Source: Taeniopygia guttata (taxonomy: Eukaryota; Chordata; Aves; Passeriformes; Estrildidae). Taken from it: 64,000 bases of DNA. Both the position numbers and the translations under genes were made by a program. A model generated the notes under the pieces. The model saw nothing but the letters and a program-made list of their open reading frames with translations. It searched no databases and was not told the DNA's origin. Positions 57,071 through 64,000 of this stretch are shown piece after piece. Every line of letters starts with the position of its first letter. The first letter of the stretch is position 1. The stretch spans positions 44,802,001 through 44,866,000 of the forward strand of contig NC_133024.1 in NCBI RefSeq assembly GCF_048771995.1, read 5' to 3'.

Positions 57071-60024
57071 TAAGGGGCATAACTTTTCCCTTGGATGTAT
57101 GAATCTCAAACCACAACTGCAGTGATTTCCCACTCATTTCTACTTCATGGTATGAAATATGTATCTGTAGCATTTAAAAGTCCACTCTGTGTATTGTTTC
57201 TTTACACTCGTCAGTCCAACAACAAATTGGAGGCTTATGTGTCTTTAATTCTATAATCTGAATTTCACACAATGAATACTCCACCCTACATCTAGCTTGT
57301 GTCTTTAGATTGCCTTACCTGGACAATTTAAAATCATCCAACATGTCACTAGAATGCTGACTCTTTTTGACTACACGTGGCAGGTAAGTACAAAAATAAT
57401 TGCAGTCCATAGTACTTGTTCATTACCAACCAGTTTCGAAGGCTTACCACTTTGTTGTGATGGTGGGAAAGAAAGCCTGGCTCAGCTACAGAATTCAGTA
57501 TTTAGTGTTTCCTTGCTAGCTGGTTCAGCCCTGACCAATACATTTTTGAGTAGTATTTTTTAGAGCATGTAGATCTACCTTTTAGAAGCTCTTCTTGCTT
57601 ATGTGGATAAAAAGTAAGAGGGGATGGGAAGCTTTTAGTGAGATTTGTTTTTTCTTTTTCCCTAAGAGAGGGTTAATGCATTTTGAGACAGAACAAAACA
57701 GCCAAGAAAAAATACAATATGGCAACAGAAAAAAACATCTGAAGTCCAAGTACTGACTGAAGTCAATATTGACATTAGAGCAAAGATATTAAATTTAACA
57801 GTGTTTGGCTACATTTACCTCCCTGAATTTGCTTGCTAAAATTATGGAATAGCTATACAGATTTAAAATACTTGCTGAAATGTCAGCATATAAGGAAAAT
57901 TTGATTCATATGTAATAAGTTCTTCACACTATTGTGGCAAAATTTCATATACTCTATTTTCTTTCTAGTGTTCATGACACACATAACTTTTTTAAAAAAA
58001 TCTTCTCCTTTTAAATATACTGGAGAACTGAATGGATACTAGGAGGTACATTTTAAATTAAAAAAAATCCATCCAAAACTGGAATTAAAGTGAAAAATAT
58101 AAGTTTATCCCTGAAATAAAACCTCCAGAATATAAAAAGTGTCATACTTAATTGAGAAAGTGATCCATCTAGTCTAGTATCCCGTCACTGCCTTTAATAG
58201 TAATAGGTGCAATATGACTTTATATATTAATTTGCAACAGGAAAATTTTCTTATAACTCCACTAGGTGGATTTTTATCATGGGCATGTTTAAAGCAAAAT
58301 AATGGCATTTATAATTTTTGTTAAATGCTCAGGAGTCTAGATGCATCCCACCAACAGCATTGTGTGGCAGCTGATGGGGTGGAGGAATTCTGCTCCAATA
58401 CAACTGAAGAGAGAAAAGGCCCATGCCAAAGGGGCTGTACCTACAGGCACACCACTCCACTCCTCCCAGCACTCAGTTCAAGGTACTGGTAAGGTGTGAT
58501 CACATCCCCAAATCCAGCAACCTTGCAGATGACTGACACTGTCAACCTTCAGGTGCAAAGAGTACAAGGGTGATTTCAGCACTGGAGCAAAGACATACAC
58601 GTTCAGAATTACTGATAAGGGAGGCTGTATAATTTTTATCTGCATTACTACAAAATATTTTTTATATTCATTACACAATTTGGATGGGTAATGTATTAAC
58701 TGAAAAAAACATTTGAGTGATATACTTTGCTCATTTTGATGGTAATTAGATTTTGAGAGAATCAGTCATTTCTTTTTGTCACATTCAGACTTTTAATCCC
58801 ACTAAATGGACCTCCTTCTCATGGAGAGAATAGAAACAATTTTATTTTTAATACTTTTTCTTTCACTCCTACATGTTTTTTTATAAGCCATCTTTATATA
58901 TTTGCAACTAACTTATTCACTGCTTGGCCTTCCTATTTAATAGATTTTTTGCTGGGTTTTTTTGGAGGTTTTTTTTTGCAGTTGCATTAAACTGAGAAGA
59001 ATGACCTATTTAATACTGGACTACATCGGGACAGATTAGAAGGAAATCTCAGAGGACATTTCATTATTTCCATCTCTGCCATATTAAATAATAGGAAAGA
59101 CTGTAAAATTATGCAATTTTTCTTTGCACTTGAACTGTAGCTCTTATCATCTAAGGATTTTTGCCCTGAACAAACTGTACCACCAGAATGAGGGAGTGTT
59201 TTCAGTTCACTCACCATTGGTTCCTTCAGAATACTGGCAAGGGACCTACTGCAGTAAGGAAACATCTTTTCTGCAATATCATACCTCACATCTAAAGCAT
59301 TGACTCAGCAACAAGCACAGAGGGACACATCTCATCACCTCAGTTTAACTCTGTGTCTGTTAAAATTGAGCTATGTTATGCTTAGTCATAGCATAAAGAA
59401 ACTGTGGATTGCATTTTCCACATTCCCACAGGATGTCTGAAATCTAATATTCTTTCTTGGGTTGTGGTTCTGTTCCTGGTTGCAGATAAGCTAGGACCAC
59501 TTAGCCCATTGCTTTCTGCTAGCGCAGCAGTCACTCTTTGCAAGCTCTTTGTAAACTCTGCTAGTGGCTGGACACAATTTAGGACACAATTTAGGATTTC
59601 TTTCTAATCACAGACCTGGTGGCATCCCCCACAGACCATCAGTGACAAATCATTCCCAAGCTAATGATCATGCCTTCAGCTGTATGCAAGCTAAAGTAAA
59701 AGAGTGGAATGGATGCAGGGGTCCAAACAGTGCTAATAAGTTGTCATATGAGTTATGAGGACACTACCCCACATATCTACATGTAGTAAAGCCAGATAAA
59801 AGATAAAAATTCAAAATCTCCTGTGACTTGGTTATTTATCATTTCCGCATGTAGTTAATTCTGCCTCTTTTTCTCACTACCTGATACATACAAAACCAGC
59901 TCAGCCTGAATGCTACACTCAATTATTCTGAATACTTGATAAAAATACAGTGCCTGTTCTCCTGGAGTTTCTTGGTGACTAATGTACTTTGCTGGCCCTT
60001 TGAAACTGCTATAGAAAATTCTGT
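57071..60024. other. Mostly non-coding; possible 3' UTR on minus strand at right
   Basis: No gene is firmly supported. If the minus-strand exon at 60025-60210 is real and terminal, the DNA to its left would be its 3' untranslated region; a minus-strand AATAAA-like hexamer lies near 58840. A minus-strand stretch at about 59215-59291 is open, with a plausible acceptor ('tgctttag') and donor ('atg|gtgagt'), but its phase does not join the exon at 60025 cleanly. Confidence 0.35.
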
Positions 60025-60210
60025 TTAAGCACAGCCTTTCACATTTATCTTTGTCTGGAAATCTTCCCCTTGCTTCTGGTCAGTGTTGCGGACAATATTA
60101 CTCAGTTTTCCTGCTCTTCTAGTTTGGGGAAGAAATAAATTATGCTCTTCCCCTGAATAAAGAGAATCATCAGAATCATCAACAAAGGTTACCTTGCTAC
60201 ATTTTTGTTT
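60025..60210 (-). CDS. Candidate terminal coding exon of an unrecognised gene
   Basis: On the minus strand a strong acceptor (a pyrimidine run ending 'cacattccag') at about 60211-60235 leads into 61 codons and a TAA. The peptide starts KQKCSKVTFVDDSDD, continues with SLYSGEEHN and TRRAGKLSNIVR, and ends VKGCA. It is hydrophilic, with acidic then basic patches, and looks more like protein than chance translation. It begins in phase 0, matching the end of the candidate exon at 62520-62624. I do not recognise the gene. The stop codon suggests a last exon. There is no domain match or transcript evidence, so this stays tentative. Confidence 0.35.
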   Translation of the reverse strand, partial: KQKCSKVTFVDDSDDSLYSGEEHNLFLPQTRRAGKLSNIVRNTDQKQGEDFQTKINVKGCA

Positions 60211-60420
60211 CTGGAATGTGAAAAGAGAGAAAAACATGTCAAGATATATAAGCAGAAGATTATTAGAAGAATCTAATCAGTTACTTCTTATATAAAAAAT
60301 GTTCATATATATATATATAATTTGCAAAATCACACAGTACACACCTCTGTCATACTAGCTCTGCTTCTGCTTGATAGAGGTTTGTTATGGGTTTTTTTTA
60401 ATACAGTCTAATTATTACAG

Positions 60421-60706
60421 GACTTCACAGACTCACAGAACTGCTGAGTCAGGAAGGTACATCTGGAGCTCACCTTTCCTGATGCCCTTGCAGAAAATAA
60501 GGCCTAAGACCAGAAGGCTGATCAGTGTCTTCTCCAACAGGTTTTGAATATCTCCAAGGATAGAAAATATACAGCCTTCTTGGGCAACCTGTGTCACCAT
60601 CATAGTAAAATGTTTTCTGATGCTAAAAGTAATTTATGCTATTTCAGATTATGCCTATTGCATCTTATCCTCTCACAGGGCAGCACTGAGAAAATAGCAG
60701 CAGCCC
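60421..60706 (-). repeat. CR1 LINE 3' fragment, reverse orientation
   Basis: Reversed CR1 3' end: 'cacagactcacagaactgct', 'ggtacatctggagctcacct', 'ttttgaatatctccaaggat', 'cttcttgggcaacctgtgtc', 'tcatcatagtaaaatgtttt'-type spacing and 'atgcctattgcatcttatcc'. It sits in the supposed intron between the two candidate exons. Confidence 0.85.
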
Positions 60707-62519
60707 TGTCTTTGGGTAGGTAACAGATATCATTCAAATTTTGGACAAACAGCTGCTGAAACATTTGGATAATCCAGTAACTCTTTTCCCACTGAGACCA
60801 TTAACTGAGTAATAACTAATATGAAAACTTAGAGTGGAAAGTTGTGTGTTTTCAAAGATTTTAATTGAATTTCGCTTCCTACTCAAAATACAACACTTTT
60901 GCTTTTTCTCCAGTGAGCCAAGAGGAGGTAAATAGATAGCAAATAATGCTATAGATAGCACATAAATATAGATAACTGCTTATATTTGCTAAAAGGTCAA
61001 TCTTACAGTGTTATGATACCTTACACAAAGATAAAAAATAAAATATATGATCTGTCAGAGACATATAATCACTATGAAATTCAATACTCTCTGACTTACG
61101 TCACTATTTAAACAAAGACCTATCTAAATTAGGGTGGAGAGTTATATAATAAAAATTTCATGCTGAATAGCTCCCAGAATTACTACATTGATTTTGTTTC
61201 TTGTGTTTCTTGTAACCATTTTTTAATTTTTTTAATATATCTACTGCTATATTAGATGTTAGGGCTGTAATTGGTTTTTATTTAATACATTATTGTTTCT
61301 TCATGAAAAAAAAAAAAAAAGGCAAGGTGATACTAGGTGTGATAGTCTAGATATTTTCTGCCCAAACATAAAAACTGTATTTACAGTTAATCAAACTTGG
61401 GTTTGACTTTGTGGTAGTGACACAATGTCAACCATATAATTCCATATCCTCTTCACCAACAGGGCTATATGGCCTTCTGTTAAAATTCTATTGTACCTGG
61501 TATTTATTTCTGAGGTCTTAAAAAAAAAAAGTGCGTTTATGAATGTGCTTGTGAGTTTGGACAGAAGTGTATTGAGAGTCATGATCTGTACAGAAAGTGC
61601 TCAGTTAGTCAATTACACAGTATTTACCCCTTATTTTTCAAAGCGATGAACAGCAGCATGCTGTAGTCTCCTTCATCCTGACATCAAAGAAGTTTTTGAT
61701 TGTTGTGTTCATTACATGGTTGCCTCCAGCTGGTGAAAATCACTGGGGAGGAGTGATACTCTATGCAAGCACAGGTCTTTTGAGAAAACTTGGCTGCCAA
61801 GTGCTTCAAAGAAATCTAGTCTGGTCCAGAGAAGATACTGGTAATTTTGACAGTTCAGTTTTTCACTTAAGATCCTAGCACTGAAGAAAGGCTTTGGAAT
61901 GATCATGATCATAGTTTAATTAGTTTGAAAAAAAGTAACGGTCAACAAAAATTTTAAAATTGGAAAATTAAAAAAGCCTTCTGAGCTTTCTTTAGTTGTA
62001 CGAAGATATACATACAAGTAAATACCATTGCAGACATGCAATGGAGTCAGGATTCAAGTCCATGAAATGATAGCCACAATTTATCTATAACAGTAGTGAT
62101 CCCTCCAACAACCTTAATACACAGCGCAATAAATGAACCACACCCAAGTGTCTAGCGTATTTACACAGAGGCAAAAGTCTGAATTAAAAGAAATGTTTAA
62201 TCATTCTGATAGAAACTTGGGATTTATCTTCCTTTAACACAAACAGCTTATAATTGAAATGAATGAAAAATATCCAGTTATTAAAAATATGCTTTTTGCT
62301 TCTTCTGTTCATGGTCTAATAATCCAACACTATAATAGAAGAATGAAGAGAAAGACAATATTTGTCACTGATATTTTTCACCATTAAAATTATGGTAAAA
62401 AGACTTCTTGAACAAATAACAATGCCTCATTAAGTATATCTGATTGGGCAGGGTCTTCCAGTATCCCTAGGTTTAGGATATTGTTTAAAATGCACCACAA
62501 GCAGAAACAAAGTATTTAC
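60707..62519. other. AT-rich DNA, intron if the flanking exons are real
   Basis: No coding or named repeat was recognised. An A-run lies at 61304-61320. Confidence 0.45.
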
Positions 62520-62624
62520 CTTAGCACAAATGGATGATTTTCTTCTGCTCTCCTCAGCATTTCCTGCTGTTAAACACTGGTGCAAAGCTTTTTTCATCAT
62601 TTTAGATGTGGTAAAGATGCATAT
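62520..62624 (-). CDS. Candidate internal coding exon of an unrecognised gene
   Basis: The minus strand has an AG at 62625-62626 ('gatgctcag'), then exactly 35 open codons and a GTAAAT donor at 62514-62519. The peptide includes SKMMKKALHQCLTAGNAEES and ends SSICAK. Both ends are phase 0, which fits the phase of the exon at 60210. The acceptor has only a weak pyrimidine tract. The peptide is Lys/Ser-rich with no recognisable domain. Together the two exons suggest the 3' end of a gene on the minus strand whose remaining exons lie beyond the right edge. Confidence 0.32.
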
Positions 62625-63654
62625 CTGAGCATCCTAGGATGTAAGTGGATCATTATTGTGCTTGAAGAGTGACCTTGGTACCCTCATTTTTTTGTGGGTG
62701 CATTATTCATGTTGGCTTAAATCCATAAATTGCTCTCTAAGGTATGCTGTAATTTACCTCTATGAAAAGTGAACAAATAAACAAAATAAATAAAAAAAAA
62801 AAGCAAAAAAAAAAAAACAAAAAAAAAACCACGGGAAACAAGCCTGGAAAACACAATTTTACCTTAAAATTGTTTAGAAATTAGGATAACTTGAAAAGAT
62901 GCATGGGCTTACTCATAATACTTGAAAGAATTGGCTTCTTACTCTGCTAGGCTTTCATTTCTTAAGGATGCTGTCACCTTTTCCCTGAGATTATCCTATG
63001 GAGATCACAAAGCATCTTAAAGATCTGTGTTTTGGACTACCTTTTGATACCCAGTAAGATTTATAAGTCTATAGTATAAACAGCTTAGAAGTAGTTCTTT
63101 CTGTACTTTTCCCTTGCTAGTACATTTTTTTTTACTGATCTTCCATCTTTGAAACTCCTTTTTGAACAGGATGAAGCTTACTATAATTACTGAATTACAC
63201 CTGGGGAGCAGAGAGGGTATTACATTATTAAAAAATGAGTCCTAAACTGCAGTAAACTGGAGATCTGTACTTTCTTTTTAGTGCCCTTTTTATAAGAGCT
63301 CGGCTGCAGAATTACATTTTCCTTTAATGCACCTGAATCTTTCCATTGCTTACACTGCTTTAAACTTCCTGGAAGGAAATCACTTTAGATACATGCCTCA
63401 GTTCAGCACAATTTCTCCCACTTTACTGGGCCTTTATTGGAATGGTTAATATATTTAATTTTTAAATCGATTGAGCTTAAATATTGTTCCAGGCACCATG
63501 GGTGTAGGTGAAGGCCCCGGGAGAAGCTGATCAACATCATCAGGAGCCGATAACACAAATAGAGACTTGGCAACACCCATATTTATTTCAACATGTATGT
63601 TTATTTCCAATCAATAGAATAATTTCGTCATCTCCCAGCAGAAAATGTCTTGGA
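62625..63654. other. AT-rich non-coding DNA with A-rich tract
   Basis: An A-rich low-complexity tract lies at about 62777-62829. The segment 63255-63480 is rich in TAAT and ATTA cores and has no repeat signature; it could be a conserved non-coding element but this cannot be judged here. Confidence 0.45.
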
Positions 63655-63960
63655 GGTCCAAGTTGGCAGTTCCATTGACATGATCTAGCAGTGACCCCAA
63701 GAGGCTAAGAAGGCTGGTGGCATCCTAGCCTATATCACCAATTTTGTGGCCAGCAGAACCAGGACATTGGTCCTCTCAACTTGACACTGATGAGGCCACA
63801 CCTCGAGTTTTGTGTTCAGTTTAGGACCCTCACTATAGGAAAGACACTGAGGTGCTGGCCATATCCACATAAGGGCAACAAAACTGATTAATATTTTAGG
63901 TAGCAAACTGGATAATGGGAGCATGAGTGATACCACTCTTTCTGAGTGGGAATTTGGTAT
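63655..63960 (+). repeat. Degraded CR1 LINE ORF2 fragment
   Basis: Plus-strand CR1 body: 'gatctagcagtgacccc', 'aagaaggctggtggcatcct', 'ctgatgaggccacacctcga', 'ttttgtgttcagtttagga', and 'aagggcaacaaaactgatta'. It lacks the 3' end inside the window and has no open frame in sense. Confidence 0.7.
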
Positions 63961-64000
63961 CAGTTCCTGGGACAATGAAATATGCCAACTGGGGCTAGCA

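Noticed and set aside
57318..57348. Possible 30-base minus-strand micro-exon (DMLDDFKLS) before a GTAAGG donor
   Set aside because: Too short to support alone, and downstream of the presumed terminal exon.
59215..59291. Minus-strand stretch with acceptor-like 'tgctttag' and donor 'atg|gtgagt'
   Set aside because: Open for only about 25 codons. Its phase needs one extra base that the strong form of the 60025-60210 exon cannot provide, and that exon already ends in a stop.

Overview
The window looks like a stretch of songbird (passerine) nuclear genome. It is AT-rich, has almost no long open frames outside one insertion, and carries degraded CR1 LINE 3' ends, several old avian LTR fragments, and a tRNA-Ile-derived SINE with a CR1-like tail (the TguSINE1 type known from songbirds). 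The assignment is an inference from repeat content; no search was run and repeat family names are from memory.

The dominant feature is a complete, young endogenous retrovirus on the + strand at 31380-39915 (8,536 bp). Two 518-bp LTRs differ at only 2 positions and are flanked by a perfect 6-bp target duplication (CCAAGC). Between them lie a primer-binding site with a lysine-tRNA-like core, an AUG-free leader with a splice donor, and four intact frames: gag (727 aa), pro, pol (957 codons) and env (453 aa). gag, pro and pol are in three different frames linked by two -1 slip sites (GGGAAAC and GGATTTT), as in betaretroviruses. env is reached by splicing. Its TM subunit is of the alpharetrovirus type (internal fusion loop between cysteines, CX6CC), and its last 20 codons run into the 3' LTR. 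The genome therefore looks mosaic: a beta-type gag-pro-pol with an alpha-type env. A second polypurine tract at the pol/env junction may mark where env was added.

The provirus sits inside an older minus-strand LTR (30823-31379, continuing at 39916). Related copies of that LTR lie at 26203-26773 (-) and 43425-43657 (+). A different, well-preserved solo LTR occupies 52703-54105, with 14-bp terminal inverted repeats and a 5-bp target duplication (TCTGT).

The left 30 kb and most of the right 24 kb are non-coding AT-rich DNA with scattered CR1 fragments at about 0.7, 17.9, 22.0, 23.8, 46.7, 56.4, 60.4 and 63.7 kb. No host gene can be named. Two minus-strand stretches near the right end (62520-62624 and 60025-60210) look like consecutive coding exons with matching phase, and may be the 3' end of a gene running in from beyond the window.
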